Shown: positions 47,681-60,719 of the stretch, one piece after another | How the letters are laid out: each line of letters begins with the position of its first letter | How positions within the stretch are numbered: position 1 is the stretch's first letter | NCBI RefSeq assembly: GCF_047948215.1 | Contig: NC_134464.1 | Location: 35,401,020-35,465,019 of the forward strand | DNA length: 64,000 nucleotides | Direction: 5' to 3' | DNA from: Lycorma delicatula | Taxonomy: Eukaryota; Arthropoda; Insecta; Hemiptera; Fulgoridae | Translations under genes and position numbers: made by a program | Notes under the pieces: generated by a model | What the model was told of the DNA's origin: nothing | The model's database searches: none | What the model saw: the letters and a program-made list of their open reading frames with translations, nothing else

Positions 47681-49440
47681 TTTTGAGTTTAATTTGCGCA
47701 GTAGTAAGTATATTGATGAATTATTTGATTTATATATATATGTATAATCATACGAGTTAGTAGTATATACAGATTGAAATGATATTAATTTAGATAAATT
47801 TAATCCATTGTCTAGGAGGTTGTCAGTGCAAGACAGTGGCTATGATGAAATGTCTATTTTTCTGCATTTAAAACTCATTTGTTTGATTATGTTGAGGAAC
47901 ATTGCAATGATGTTTGTCATCTATTGTCTTGCAATTTATAAAGAATGTGCATCTTGATATTAAAGTTTAATTATTTATGTGGTTTTTGTATACCATTATT
48001 TATTGTCTGTGTATACCATTTGGTATATTCGGAATGTTAATTTTGTTTTTTTTAAGTTACCTTTTTAATGTTGTATCCGCTGTGGTTTTAATTTAGCTTC
48101 TAACATACGTCATGGACTTTTTCTATCTATGCTATGTTTTTATGTTACTGTTATTTAATTTTTTAATTGTCTCTTTTAAATATTTATATCTTTACTATAT
48201 AAATATAATATCTAGTTTATATCTTTGTTTTACTACTTTTTTTCTGGGTGGTTATAACATTGAAACGTTTTTTGCACCCCCTTCAAAAAAATAAAAAAAT
48301 ATTGATGTATGGACACTTCATTTCTTCTGGTAATGCTCCAGTATGTTTCTTGGATAACTACCATATGTGTGTCCCATTATATTTGATTGTGTATGTTATG
48401 CAGGATTGCATCATATAAACTAGTCACTGAAACTGAAAAGCTTTTTAAGACTTGGGGAAAGAATTTTACATTCTTTGCCATTTTTGTGTTATGCAATCTT
48501 TTGTATATGAGGAGCCTTATAACTTCTATTCATGTTTATGTTTTTTATTAGTTTATTTTTTCAATTATATTCAAAATAGATCATGAACATAATTTACAAA
48601 TTTATAGAAAATTCATTATACTAACATACTCAATAAAGAACATATTTAACCACCCAACAAAGCACCAAGCATGCAGCTTTCTTGCTCATGCTACATTGTT
48701 TGATTCTTAACACGTATATGTCCCTATGTAAGTCAGTATAATGAAGCATCTGGGCACAGGTTAATTGTTACCCAACAACACTTTCTGAATGATTAAATCA
48801 TGAAGTATTTTTTGTAAGTATGATAAGATGAACTCATATGAAAAGGAAACAAAAACATGATATTCTTTTTAAATATACTTTTACTTTTTTTTTAATTGAC
48901 TATAAAGATGTGATTTGTTATTAGTGTATTATAATCTACCTCTTAATAGAACTAAAAGTTGTGTCCAGTCTAGACCAGTTCTTTATTTTTAACTAACTAG
49001 CCACTAACTCATAATGTAATCTAAGAGCTAAAAAAATGAAAGTAGATGTTGTATGAAACATTTATGATTAACTTTTAGTAAAAGTACTAAAGGTTACATT
49101 TCAGAAAATTTTACTGATATGTAATATGTATAGTGAAATATTAATAACTATTAGGAGCTATTATACTAATAATGAAGTAAGTGGTCCTTATATAATATCA
49201 ATGTTAAGTAACAGTGAAAGTGCCAAGTAAATGGATAGTGACTATGCACTGATATAATATACTAGTTAATGTCTTATCACAAAGCTATAAAAATTATGCA
49301 AAATCCATACCCTTCTTTTTTTTACAAAGAAAGAATAGTATTATTTGTTTGTCATCTGAAAATCTCTAGGAAAGTTAGTTGTATTGTATTTAGCCAGGGC
49401 CTACAGATACTGATCCCTTTTACATAAAGTGAGAGTTAGT
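47681..49440. other. A+T-rich noncoding DNA
   Basis: No gene. The plus-strand frame 48112-48294 is a Phe/Leu/Tyr-rich chance frame. Confidence 0.45.
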
Positions 49441-49441
49441 T

Positions 49442-49580
49442 CTGGGGTTGGTCTAGTGGTGAACGCGTCTTCCCAAATCAGCTGATTTGGAAGTCTAGAG
49501 TTCCAGCGTTCAAGTCCTAGTAAAGTCAGTTATTTTAACACGGATTTGAGTACTAGATCGTGGATACCGGTGTTCTTTGG
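49442..49580 (+). repeat. SINE-A copy, 3'-truncated
   Basis: Head tctggggttggtctagtggt gaacgcg, B box agcgttcaagtcctag, and body to gtggataccggtgttctttg match the reference at 38119, then the similarity stops abruptly. Confidence 0.88.
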
Positions 49581-52130
49581 TGATCTTTAAATTGAATTTT
49601 ATTTAAAGCATGGATATGGTTATTAAAAACAACTTCCTTCATGAAAAAAAACCATTTGCATATTGAATGCTAAGGCCAAAAATTTGCATCTTGGTAAAAA
49701 TAAGAAAAGTAAAGCAATGAAACAATGCAAAGAGATTATGGACCGTGCATGAGGTGTAGTACTTTGGAATGGGGGATGTATACTATTTTTTTACTTTTAA
49801 GTTTTCAAACTAATTTTCTTGAATTTTTACATAAAAATCTTTTGAACATTAGTACTTTGAATATTATTCTTTAATGAAGTTTTGCAATTCAAAATAATGT
49901 CTGACTTATGTTAAAAAAAAAATAAATAAATAAAAATATTAATTTAAAAGAGAATTGTTTAAAAATACTGCAAAAAAACTTTTATGAAAGTAATGGAAAC
50001 AAATTGCTCCTCATTTTGGGTCCGGAATATAGTAATGTAGGTGCTAAAGCTACTTTAATTTTAACAGCTCTTCAAGGGATGAAGAAAAATACAAATTTTT
50101 TTTTATTCATAATTATTGAGAGTTTGAACCAAAAGACTATTTATTTTTTAATGATTGGGAATTTTAAGAAAAAATTTCTAAAAATATTCATATATAAGTT
50201 TTATAATATATATATATATATAGGTTACAGATGTATAAATTAAAAAAATTATAGACATTTCATACTATATATGAACTTTCAAAATATTTTGAAAACTATT
50301 TAAAATGAATGGAGATAGAGCAAAAGAATAAAAAACCATGTTTCAGTTTTAAAAGTTGGGGGTTGATTTTTTTGAAAATAATTTGTATTTGCAATATAGG
50401 TAACAAATTTGTTTTTAAAGTTTTCTCTAAAATGCCTCTGAAGAAAATTAAATTTGTTTTTTGCCATATCCCCAATCTCCGTAATAAATTAAAAAAAAAG
50501 TATGATCATTGCTCCATATAGATAGAAATATTTGAGCCAAATTTGAAGAAAATTGACATACATCATGATGTATGTCACACTGCTATGTATGTCATACTGC
50601 TATATGTATGTCATACTGTTTTAGCACATTCATATATACATAAGTCTAAATTAACTAATTGGACCCTAAAATGTAAAAAATTTCCAAAAATATAATCCAA
50701 TAAATCTAATACCCCCATTTCTGAAATGATCATCCTACTTTCCCTTTTATTATGGCTATTCTAGCTATATTCACCAAGAAAGTAATTAGAAATATCTTGA
50801 AATTCTCTATTAAATATTCTGTCCAGAGAACCCTGTATGTAATCTTTGAGTGGAGAATTTCATTGTAATCCTCTATTAATGATTTTTTTTTAAAATTCAT
50901 GCACTTCTAGTCAATTAGAAGAAATTTATAACTAGACAAACTTTCTCTACAAAATAAAAAAGGGTGAGAATTAAAAAAATTGAAATTGTTATATTGATAC
51001 AAAGTAAAATTTTAATAGATACTAGAAAACGAATTTGAATTGAATTGAGAACTTTGTCCATCTTTGAATGCAGATCTTACCATATTAAAGTCATTAAAAA
51101 GTAGATTTTTTTTTACTAACGCCATAAATTGTTTTTGATTCCATTTATATAAATGAATTAGCTTGTTTCATTAGATTAATCAGTTGTTTTGTTTAATTTA
51201 AAGATTAAGCCAACAAACTTGTTGACATGTTCTATGGAGAAAGATGATTTTAACATGTGGTAAATACTAGGAATATGTAAATAAATATGAAATAAAATTT
51301 AATAGATATTAAAGTACAATATATATTTTATTTTGTAAAATTTTCTTACAAAAATGACTTACAAAAAATAATTACAATGATATTTACAAATATATTACAT
51401 AGATACATACATACAAACAATAGTAACTAACACATTATTTTATAAATACAACAAAATTCTTATAAAAATATTTTACAAATGTTTATTTAAAAAAAAAAAA
51501 AAATAATAAAACATATGTTTTAATGAATTATTTACTATCTTACCAGTGAAAGTATTTAAGTAATTACTTTTAAAAGGTTTTTAATCTATAAATCATATCA
51601 GCTTTTTTAAAATTTTTATTATCAATAAAAATTAAAAAAAAAAAACGCAACAACCTGATTCAGTTTATAAATATAAGGAAAAGTACTTATATCAGTTTTT
51701 TGTTCATTGTGATAATGAAAAACTTATTAATGAACCAGTTAATTCAGATATGTAACTTTTTCAGTTGAATATATTTTTTTTACAAATTTTGCTATTTTTT
51801 AAATTCAATATTATTTAATTATTTATACACAATTTACACAAACACATATAAGTTCATTATACCACTGTTTAAAAAGATTCTTATTTATTTTACTTTTTTT
51901 TTATTTTGTATAATTAGTAATTTAAATTGATTTTAACTTTTTAATCTGATGAATTTTTTATTTTATTCATAATTAAAAATAAATATAATTCTATATCATT
52001 CAATTTAAAAAGATGAAATGAACTGATGTGATGAATTTACAATGCAATTATTATGACATGTTTCATAAGTGTGAATGATATGAATTAAATTTTTAAATGG
52101 AGTTGAATGATGTCATTTATCTAGGGCCTG
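49581..52130. other. A+T-rich noncoding DNA
   Basis: It contains a (TA)n run near 50206-50222, a short imperfect repetition of gtatgtcatactg at 50560-50625, and poly-A tracts. No supported gene. Confidence 0.45.
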
Positions 52131-52136
52131 AAACAG

Positions 52137-52176
52137 TCATGAACGAATATCATTTCGCTGATGATATTTGTAACCG
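52137..52176 (-). CDS. possible alternative terminal exon of the cuticle-like gene
   Basis: On the minus strand a good acceptor (ttattattgtttcag, ending at 52177) opens C-GGT-TAC-AAA and a 13-codon tail reading GYKYHQRNDIRS, then TGA at 52139-52137. The upstream exon 59529-59330 ends in GG, so splicing to this C restores GGC (Gly). It continues the Gly/Tyr theme exactly as the 54835 exon does (GG plus G, then YGYG). The exon is so short that chance is a real alternative. Confidence 0.3.
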
Positions 52177-52179
52177 CTG

Positions 52180-52635
52180 AAACAATAATAAAAACATATA
52201 TTATGATTATTACATATATATTTTTAAATAAAAATGAATAATAAATGTTTCTTTGGTTGTTGTTAAAAATATACAGCTACAGATTACAGACACAATTTTA
52301 ATTTTGGATTTATTTATAATAATCAGTCTTTTATAATTGTACCAATCCTGGCCTAGCCATCTATGAACGTAAGAAGCTACTATTTAGATCAGCAAAAGAC
52401 TGAACTGTTTATGAGCTGTAGATGAAAAAGCTTTGCTGGATATTTGGAGATTTACAGAATATCTGACAAATCAGACAGAACCTTCCTATGAAAAACAATA
52501 CAATGTTTCTATTTAATATAGAAGGGTTTTATCCATATCTGTTACATTATAAGGATATGCTCTATAATAGTATTTTTACTTTTCTGCCTATTGTTGTAGC
52601 AGAACTATAGCTATAGAAGGGAGAGTGTGGTAATC
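52180..52635. other. noncoding DNA
   Basis: No gene or repeat recognised. Confidence 0.4.
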
Positions 52636-52639
52636 AGTC

Positions 52640-53260
52640 CAATTTGGGCATATGTGGTTTTCACCAGATTTTAATGTTTTAACACCTAAGGAACCAAAAA
52701 AACTGGATGGAAATTTTCCGGATGTTCATATGTATGTGTGTGCGTTCAGGGTTAGGTGTTGTACCCTAAATCACCTTATATCTCCAGTACTTGTCGTCCA
52801 ATTTTAACCAAACTTGGGTAGATTACTTCTATACATAGGGCATTGATGCCATTAAACTTTCAACATAAAAGGTCAATCAAGGGGGTGAGGCTGTAGAGCA
52901 AGGCCACCCTCAGTATCTTGTCATTTCTACTAATTAAGGTTTTATTCTTCTTAGACATATTTGTTAACAATTAAAAAAATTTTTTTCAAATTGCACTCCC
53001 ACCCCAAAAAAATGCCCTAAATAAACTAGTGACTAAGTGGGTGTAGTGTGTCATTAGTATCCCCTTTAAGGACAAGGAGCGCTAGTGTACAGCTGCTGTA
53101 CTCATATTTTATGTTGTAATGTACAGGTGAGCGGTAGCGTTACAGCTACTTTAAATAAGTAGCTGTAACGTATCATATTTATGCCATATGTATACCATAT
53201 GTATTTATGTATATGTATACCATATTTCATGATGAAATATGGTATTCTGGCGTGCTGTAG
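52640..53260. repeat. unidentified repeat-like segment with two perfect hairpins
   Basis: Composition is more even than the flanks (ccagtacttgtcgtccaatt, caatcaagggggtgaggctg, acaaggagcgctagtgtaca). Near its right side lie a 14-bp perfect stem, cgttacagctactt/aagtagctgtaacg (53138-53170), and another, ataccatatttcat/atgaaatatggtat with a one-base loop (53217-53245). This suggests a hairpin-bearing non-autonomous transposon; class unknown. Confidence 0.5.
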
Positions 53261-54035
53261 TTAGAATTACTGAATGAAATAAATAAAAAATATTATATTT
53301 AAATTAAATTATAAATTTTTTAATTTAAGTTGTGTGTAAGCCATGCATAAGAATAAAGGCACCTGGCGGGATAGTCCTACAACTGTGCTGTCAGCTTTTC
53401 TTTTTGTTTCCATCAGAAACAACATTACTGAAACAACATTACTGAAACAACATTAAAACATTGATGAACCTCTTATAAACAAAAATAATTTTTATTAAAT
53501 TTTTATACAGGGTGCTCTATTAAAATTTTGATATCTTTTACTACTCATCCGATTATTACAAATCCATTGTTAAACTGAACATATTTTGTAACCCTCATCT
53601 ATTTCAAGGTTTACTTTAAATGAGATTTCTTATAATGCTGTATTTTTTATTTATACTGAAATCCATTTTAACATACTTTCTTTCACAGAAAATACAATTT
53701 ATGGGAAGTGGAAGTAAAATGTTTTATCACTTGTGAAATTTTTTTTGATATACTGATTTACATTTTAAATTACTGTAATTTTCTAAAATATTAACTCTGT
53801 AAAGTGAAGGATTTTTCAGTGTAACCTTTTGTTATTGGTTTCAAAATAGACATTACAGTTTTAGAATAAAAGCCAATTTAAAGATCCAAGATTATTTATA
53901 AATTGCACAACTTAATTATTAACATTGTATTATTATATTTTGATAAAAAAGCAATGAACATCTATTATATAAATTCAAAAATTAGTTTACACAAATAATA
54001 ATATTTTGTTTAATAAAAAAATCATTACTAGGACC
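53261..54035. other. A+T-rich noncoding DNA
   Basis: A lone mariner-end-like tatacagggtgctc occurs at about 53502-53515, with no partner terminus found. Confidence 0.4.
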
Positions 54036-54039
54036 AGCC

Positions 54040-54345
54040 CGATTTAATCTTCATTGCAGATCAGTTGTTTAACAGCTGATTTTCAAAATCGAAGTTCTAA
54101 AGTTCAAATCCTAGTAAAGGTAGTGGCTTTTTTATGTATCTGATTACTAGACAATGGATGCCTGGTACTTTGGTGGTTGGTGTACAACCACCTCAAGGCA
54201 GTACCAAGGTAGTATACCTTGGTGTACTACATCTCATTTACATGTCATCCTCATCTCATTGGCCATGGCCGAGGATTGCTTATTGTTCACTTGAGCACAC
54301 ACTTGAACAGATTGCAATGCACACATTAGGAAAATAAAGTAAAAA
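54040..54345 (+). repeat. degenerate SINE-A copy
   Basis: Blocks caacagctgatttt-like (54073), agttcaaatcctagtaaag (B box, 54098), gatta-ctagacaatggatgcc, ggtggttgg and catgtcatcctcatctc follow the order of SINE-A but with many changes. It lies just downstream of the stop of the cuticle-like gene. Confidence 0.6.
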
Positions 54346-54408
54346 AATATTAGTAGGATTATTTTGATTTTATTAATTTTAACATACCTTTTTTTTGTTT
54401 ATTATTTT

Positions 54409-57400
54409 TTAATGATGATAATGTGGATGATGATGATGATATTTTGATAAGTCATGGTAAATATGTTTAACTCTGTATACTGGAATATGGACTGGATATG
54501 GTTTAGGTACAGGGTATGGAACCTTCTTTTCTACAGTGATGTGAACTGGTTTTTCTACTGGATATGGGACTGGTTTTTCCACAGGATATGCAATAGTTTT
54601 TACCACTGGTACCGGTACAGGTACTTGAACTGGAATCGGTTGTGGTACATGGATTGGTATAGGATGTGGTACTGCTACTGGTACTGGATGTGGTATGGGA
54701 ACGGTTAATGCTTTGTAAACTGGTACTGGAATCGGTTTTGTTACTTCAACGTGTTGTGCTATTAATTGACCACCTCCTCCATGTCCGGATGATATTCCAT
54801 ATCCTGCATATGGACTATAGGCTCCATAACCATACCTGCATAAGATAAAAATAAATAATATAAATATAATTAAATTATAGTCTTTTTTTCCATTACTTAT
54901 TTACAAATTATTTTTAAATTCTTTAATGGCAAGTTTGTAAAATATTACCACATATAACATTTTTCATGATTTTTTTGATTAAATATTGTTTGTTTATTAT
55001 ATTTCTCAACAATTTAGTCAACTCACTTTTAACAAATAAAATTTACTAATATATAAATATATGTTAAAAAATTGGATGGTTTCTGAACCAAAATAAAAAA
55101 ACCATAGTTATATTCCAGTGAAATAAATGAATAAATAAAATAACTGTAGTGAAAATATGAAGAAATTTCAGAAAAAGAGAAAAGAACTGTATAAGGATAA
55201 ATAAAAATTGTAATATGGTTCACATTGGCCAAATTGAAAAATAAATACATAAAATATGGAATTTATAATTAGGATTTAGAAATGCCACCTCTAGTGTCAG
55301 TAATTAAAGATTGCAACTATAAAAATATATGGTAGAACTGTACACATCTATGTTTAAGAAATTTATCTATAAATAAAAATAATCTATAATAAGTAATGAT
55401 TACTCACATTTTTTATTAATTTTGACTAGTTTACTAGGTAAACAAAAAACAGAATAATTTAATCCATTAAAATTATAAATAAAGCTGTTGATTAAAAATG
55501 ATGACAAATTTTTAAAGATTTTTATATCATGACAAAACACTTTATTTATGGGAATAATAATATTAATAATAAAAATATATACTGCCATTATAAAATTTTT
55601 AAATTACATGTATATTGAATTTTTTTTGGAAAGTTTATGGAAAGTTAAAATTAAAATAATATGCTTCAGTTAACATTTTTAAAAATTACTATTCAATGAA
55701 TATGCATGCTAAAATGAAACACTTTAAATTTATAATTTTTCTGTAATTTCATGTTTTTTTCCGCTTTAAATCTTTTAAGAAAAAGAGAAATTTATTATGT
55801 TATATAATAGTAATAATACTTTGTTACTTAGCTCTTATTTATTATATTTATAGACAGAAACTAGTAGGAAACAAGTATCAAAACATTTTTTATTTTTGAT
55901 ATTAGTTGCTCTTTCTGGTTCAAAACAATATATTTATTTATTCACATTTGTGTGTGTGTGTGCATGTGTGAGATTTATTCTGACATTTCATTTATATTTA
56001 ATTATCCAAGTAATGAAATAACAATTCACTACAGCTGCTGCATCTTACTTCTTCCTTTTATATAACATAGATTGAATGAATGTATTTTGGAGTTTTTACC
56101 TTCATCTTCAGTTTCTTGTTTTATAAGTATATATCAATTCAAATACAGTTTTTATTTATTCCCCTAAATGGTAATTTTATAGTGAGGTATATGTCCATAA
56201 TTGTCAGTCTGGAGCTTAAGATTGTGGCAAATTTCAAACATTTCTCCTATTAGGTATACAAATACTTAAAAAGGTGGTAAGACATGTATGTTTAATTTAA
56301 TAAAATTAAAAATGAATATACAAAAGCAATATTTTTTTTTAATTTTTTATCATATATATTCATATTTATTTATATATGTGAAGAGAAATATGACAAATAG
56401 TTGGTTTATTGTGCAGCTGTACAGTATTAAGTAAGGGTGTGTCAAAATATTTCAGAAAAAATAATTATAAAAAAGATTTCTTTGGCATTTTTAGTGGCAG
56501 ATTGGCAACTTCTCTTGTTTTATCATTGGGAAGATCCTTGGTTCAAATACTGGCTAAGCTTAGCGTATTTCATACATTACAACATTTTGTTAACATATAC
56601 CCATACATTAGAGTTGTTTTAACCATAAACTTTTGAGATTTTTTTTTTGTAAATTAATCATAAAAAATATTTGAAATTACACGAAAAAGATGTAGATGGG
56701 TGTATTGAATCAATATTATGTACTAGTTTTTGTGAAACTTTCTCTTTCTATTCTTTCTTTAAGTTTATTTGATAGTAATTTTTATTTTTTATATATTTAA
56801 AAAATCTTTATCAGTTTTTTAAAAACTGAGAAAATTAAGTTTGATTTATCTATTCTGTAAAAGGTTTATTCTCAAATAGTATCTTTTGGAGTTTTTTTTT
56901 TTTAAGTAGAGTTTAATGTTTTTTTTTGCTATTATTTCTCATTAGCATTTTGTAACAAATTTTTATAATATATATATATATATATATACACTATATATCA
57001 ATTTTTATTTTATAACAAAGAAGAGATTTTTATTCTAGCTGGTGATTTTATTAAATACTTAGTTTTATAAAAAGTATTTTCCATAAGATTATTTATATTT
57101 TTATTTTAATTTCTCCATTGATTTGTTGTGTTTACATGAGAATGTGTATGTGTGTGTGTGTTTTTTTTTAACTCGTGCAAACAAAACCTGATGCTGTGTA
57201 GCTGATACGTTGAAATTGAATCCACTCTCCTTTCTTTTATTCTTCTTGTGTGATAATGTGAACATTAGTGTGTTATGTGAGAGTTAATTTTATTTTACAT
57301 ATATGTATGTATAACCAGTTGAAAGAAACGTAACTGGTTTTTATGAATATTATAAAAGTTGTCCTAGAATGAAAGTAATTTATTTCTGCCAGTTGTTAGT

Positions 57401-59529
57401 GACTTGCAAATAAAATTGAATGAACGTGGACAACATATAAAATAGATAAATTATATTTATCCACTTATCATCATCTTTTAAGTTCTTTTTAATTAAATTT
57501 GTGTAAAAATATATTCAAAGGTATTTTAAAAGAATTCTTTAAAGTTTATAGTTTGTATTATTATTTTTAAACAAAGCTACAATTAAAAACTTGTTCAGTT
57601 TAAAGAATTTGTTATAAATTATGTTAAAGTTGTAAAGAAAGTTAATTATTTTTTCTTTTAATTTTGTATGATTAATTCAGTTTCTCAGCATTTATGCTAG
57701 TTTTTACCAGAAATTGAAAAGTAATTTTAGATAGGAATAGAAACTAGTTTGCCTATTAGAAACTCTCAGTTGATTTTGTTGCAGTCCTGACGTTGCCTAC
57801 TGGACTTAACCCACACTTTAAGACAATAAAAAAAAAGTTAAGATGACATTCAAAATAAATATTGTAGTATAAAGAAGTTTTTAAATGTAATTTTAAATAA
57901 AAATTTAAACAAAAATAATAATTTTGATGTTAACATTTAATAACTAAAATTAAAAATGTAATAAAATGATGTTTAACTTTAATTATTATTTGCATGTATG
58001 TGTAAGTAATGTGTATGTATGTGTAAGTAACCCACTGAGTTGGTCTGGTGATGAGCTCGTCAACCCGAATCAGCTGATTTCAAAGTTGAGAGTTCCAAGG
58101 TTCAAATCCTATAAAGGCAGTTACTTTTAAATGGATTTGAATTCTAGATCGTGGATACCGGTGTGTTCTTGCTGGTTGGGTTTCAATTAACCATACATTT
58201 CAGGAATGGGCTCTTTTTCTAATCGTTGTGGTTAATAGAGTGAAGTTATCTTTGGTAGAGCTGAATCACTAAATTTCAGTGGGTTTGGCACGCTGATTTT
58301 TAATAATATATTTGGCTTTGCAAAGAAAGCAACAGATCACTTCACTTCTATTTTCCTTTTATAATCCTTGCATGATTTGAGTGTTATTTATGGGATATCA
58401 ATTTTCAGGATTGACTTGGGTCTCTGAGAGGTTTTTACCTATCACAGTTAAGCACTTTAATATGTTCATATCTCAAACTTGTAAGGCATAAATTTTTAAA
58501 TTAAAGCAAAATAATTTTTACTCAAGAAGGTGTAGTAGTACCTTACTTTGAATTTGTGTACATTATAAGTTTTATTGATGTAACAAATCATCTAGGAAAC
58601 TTTTTAAAATTATTTTTATTAACATAAAAAGTAAGGTCATCAGAATAAAAATAACTTTACAGAAGGTGGAAGTTAAATTTTAAGCTGTTAGGATTGAAGA
58701 GAGTTTGATTAAAAGTAAGGCAGTAGAGTATGAGAAGGGGATTCCCCTTCTACTATTTGTGAACTGAAGATGAGTTTTGGGCAAAACTTTTACATAGTAC
58801 AGTATATTATAAAAGATTACTGACATAAATGTAAAGTTTTTCCCTTGTTTAAAAAAAAATATATATATATAAAAAAATAGTCTTATTTTATTTAATTTAT
58901 TTTAGTCACTATTATTAGTAGTAAATTTATTATATAGTTAACTAAATACTACAGATTAATATTTAGTTTATTCGTTGAAGTAATTACTAGCCTAAAACCA
59001 GTTTATTCTGCCATTAAAAAAAATAAGATGATTTTTATAGAATTTGGAAATTAAAAATATTTAGCTAGGAAATTTTTTTCTGAAAAGTAAACATTTTATT
59101 TTTTCTGTTAAATTTTGATTAATTAGTGAACTACATATAATTTGATATATCAGTTCTTTATCACATTTTCTGCTGAAAGGCAGTTTTCCTCTGAATGGTG
59201 ATCTAACTTACAGAAAGGTAACTAAGATCAAAGATGCTTGAAGGGAAGGTTCTATTCTCAAATTTTGCCAAAAAAATTTCCTAGTTTTTTTTTTTTATAA
59301 AAGATGTCATAAAAATATAAAAAACTTACCCTCCACCAATATCTGCTTGTGTATGACTTGATTCATAACCTCCCCCTGAAGGATAGCTATTCTCATACGT
59401 TGCATATTGCCCAGCATCAATTCCACGTTTATCTGTATTATGTCCTTTATTTTCATCATCAGTGTCTGAATTGTTATAATCTTCATCACCATTTATTAAC
59501 ACTATTTGCATTATTAACCATACATACAC
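54409..59529 (-). CDS. secreted Pro/Val/His-rich cuticle- or eggshell-like protein, first exon missing
   Basis: Exon A is 59529-59330 (acceptor ttttttaag, donor GTAAGT at 59329). Exon B is 54835-54409 (acceptor atgcag, stop TAA). Together they give 208 residues in one frame across a phase-2 junction. The order is: a hydrophobic signal-peptide core (VYVWLIMQIVLING), an acidic Asp/Asn stretch (DEDYNNSDTDDENKG), a Gly/Tyr/Ser region (YGYGAYSPYAGYG, HGGGG), many Pro-Val steps (TKPIPVPVYK, PVPVAVPHPIPI, VQVPVPVPVV), then KPVPYPVEKPV-type repeats and a His-rich end (KYHHHHPHYHH). This design is typical of low-complexity insect cuticular or chorion-associated structural proteins. A short first exon with the ATG, common in this gene class, was not found. 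Plus-strand Trp/Tyr-rich frames over exon B are antisense shadows. The exact family is not certain. Confidence 0.85.
54842..56499. other. intron of the cuticle-like gene, left part
   Basis: A+T-rich intronic DNA with a (TG)n run near 55950-55962. No exon or transposon was recognised. Confidence 0.6.
56500..56572 (+). repeat. degenerate SINE-B head
   Basis: agtggcagattggcaacttc, then a B-box-like ccttggttcaaatac and tggctaagc, match the tRNA-like head of SINE-B in spacing but are heavily mutated. It lies in the cuticle-like gene intron. Confidence 0.4.
56573..58028. other. intron of the cuticle-like gene, middle part
   Basis: Holds (TA)n at about 56966-56988 and (TG)n at about 57145-57160. 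No coding sequence. Confidence 0.6.
58029..58210 (+). repeat. SINE-A copy, 3'-truncated
   Basis: Head aacccactgagttggtctgg, then tgatgagc; B box aaggttcaaatcctat; body tagatcgtggataccggtgt and ggttgggtttcaattaacca up to atttcaggaatgg, where similarity ends. It is in the cuticle-like gene intron. Confidence 0.85.
58211..59320. other. intron of the cuticle-like gene, right part
   Basis: 58205-58310 carries an inverted relative of the small repeat at 3795 and 61160 (aaatttcagtgggtt). The rest is A+T-rich without exons. Confidence 0.45.
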
Positions 59530-59639
59530 CTTAAAAAAATAAATTAAAATCAGTTATGTTTTTTTTAGTGTACATATTTATTAAAAAATAGAAGAAAAAA
59601 TATTTTTTACTTATTTATTTGAATAAAAAGATGCTACTG

Positions 59640-60270
59640 CTACTCTTTCACCCTCCACCATCCCATTTGGTCGCCCTAAAGCATAAGACCAAATGTCTGT
59701 GTCAAAAACGGCTACTGAACCTCAAAACAGTTTAGCAATCAGTGTCCTAACTAGCACCTAGAGTTAATCTAAAAGTAGAATAAACCACTCGCTTGCATGT
59801 CCCACCGCCCACTTATCATATATCACTAAAATGTGTAGGCGCACCCCGTCAACTACTAAAACATATATGACTATCAATAATTAAATTTATCTTGTCAAAG
59901 ACAGCAATTTGCTGCCATGCCTAGGTCGCTGAATGCCAGCAAGTACCTGTCCACCATTAAAGTGCTTGGAGCCTTAATCTGGCTGGTAGCCAACCATATC
60001 TCTTGATTAGCTTACTACAGCAGTGCAGTAGGAGTTTTTTCCCTTAGGTAAACTATTAATGTCGCATCAAGGAACTCCCACACGGTCTGACAATGCGGCT
60101 TTTGCCACATGACTCACCGCTTGTGAGTGGCCAATTTTCCCCTTGACCTCTAAGTTCCAGAGTGGCCTGAGTTTTGGCCCCCCCAAGAGCTGGGCAGTCG
60201 AACATCATGTGTTCGTTTGACTGGACTTCCCTGCAGACCCACAGCTCATCAGCTGCCAGGCGGAATCACT
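59640..60270 (-). pseudogene. 5'-truncated LINE: C-terminal coding end and 3' UTR
   Basis: The minus strand from 60270 reads FRLAADELWVCREVQSNEHM MFDCPALGG, with the H-x4-C end of the LINE zinc-knuckle motif (family C..C....E..EHVLFDCP). It continues through LELRGQGENWPLTSGESCGK to a stop near 60060. The following 400 bp, with even composition (ggcatggcagcaaattgctg, gggtgcgcctacacatttta), is its 3' UTR, ending near 59640. The sharp compositional edge at 60270 marks 5' truncation. It lies just upstream of exon A, probably in the first intron of the cuticle-like gene. Confidence 0.7.
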
Positions 60271-60715
60271 TCTGAATGAATGCTAAATCATATTTTAATG
60301 ATTGTTAAAATTTTTCTTAGTATTGGTAATGGCACTGATCTGTAGCTTTGTAGTTTGAGCAGTAGCGATTAATTATGTTAATCTGTTTTATTGAAAACTA
60401 AATAATTGCCTAATTTGAATACAGATATCACTACATTTGTGTGATATACAAACCAAATATTTTGAAAAATTTTAAAATAGAATTAAAAAAAAATGTGTGT
60501 GGTTCTATACAAGAAGACAAAATTTTTCATTACTTTATTTTGTTTCCGTTTGAAAAAGTATCAATTAATTCTAATCTAAATTTTTACAAACAAAAAAACC
60601 TTTGATCCATAAGAATAGTTAGACATCAAAAAATCACTATGGTAAAAATTAAATAAAAAAAATAAATAAAGATAACAATATTGCAAATAAATAGATATTA
60701 CAGGTAAGGAAACAG
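60271..60715. other. A+T-rich noncoding DNA
   Basis: Nothing recognised; a missing first exon of the cuticle-like gene could lie here or further right. Confidence 0.4.
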
Positions 60716-60719
60716 TAAC

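Noticed and set aside
50560..50625. Repeated gtatgtcatactg words, CRISPR-like spacing considered
   Set aside because: Only about three imperfect units with no constant spacer length; a simple local duplication.
53502..53530. Mariner-like terminus tatacagggtg
   Set aside because: No inverse partner and no transposase segment nearby.
54454..54848. Plus-strand Trp/Tyr- and Leu/Val-rich frames
   Set aside because: Antisense to the Pro/Val repeat exon; the repeat codons (CCA GTA) read backwards give these residues.
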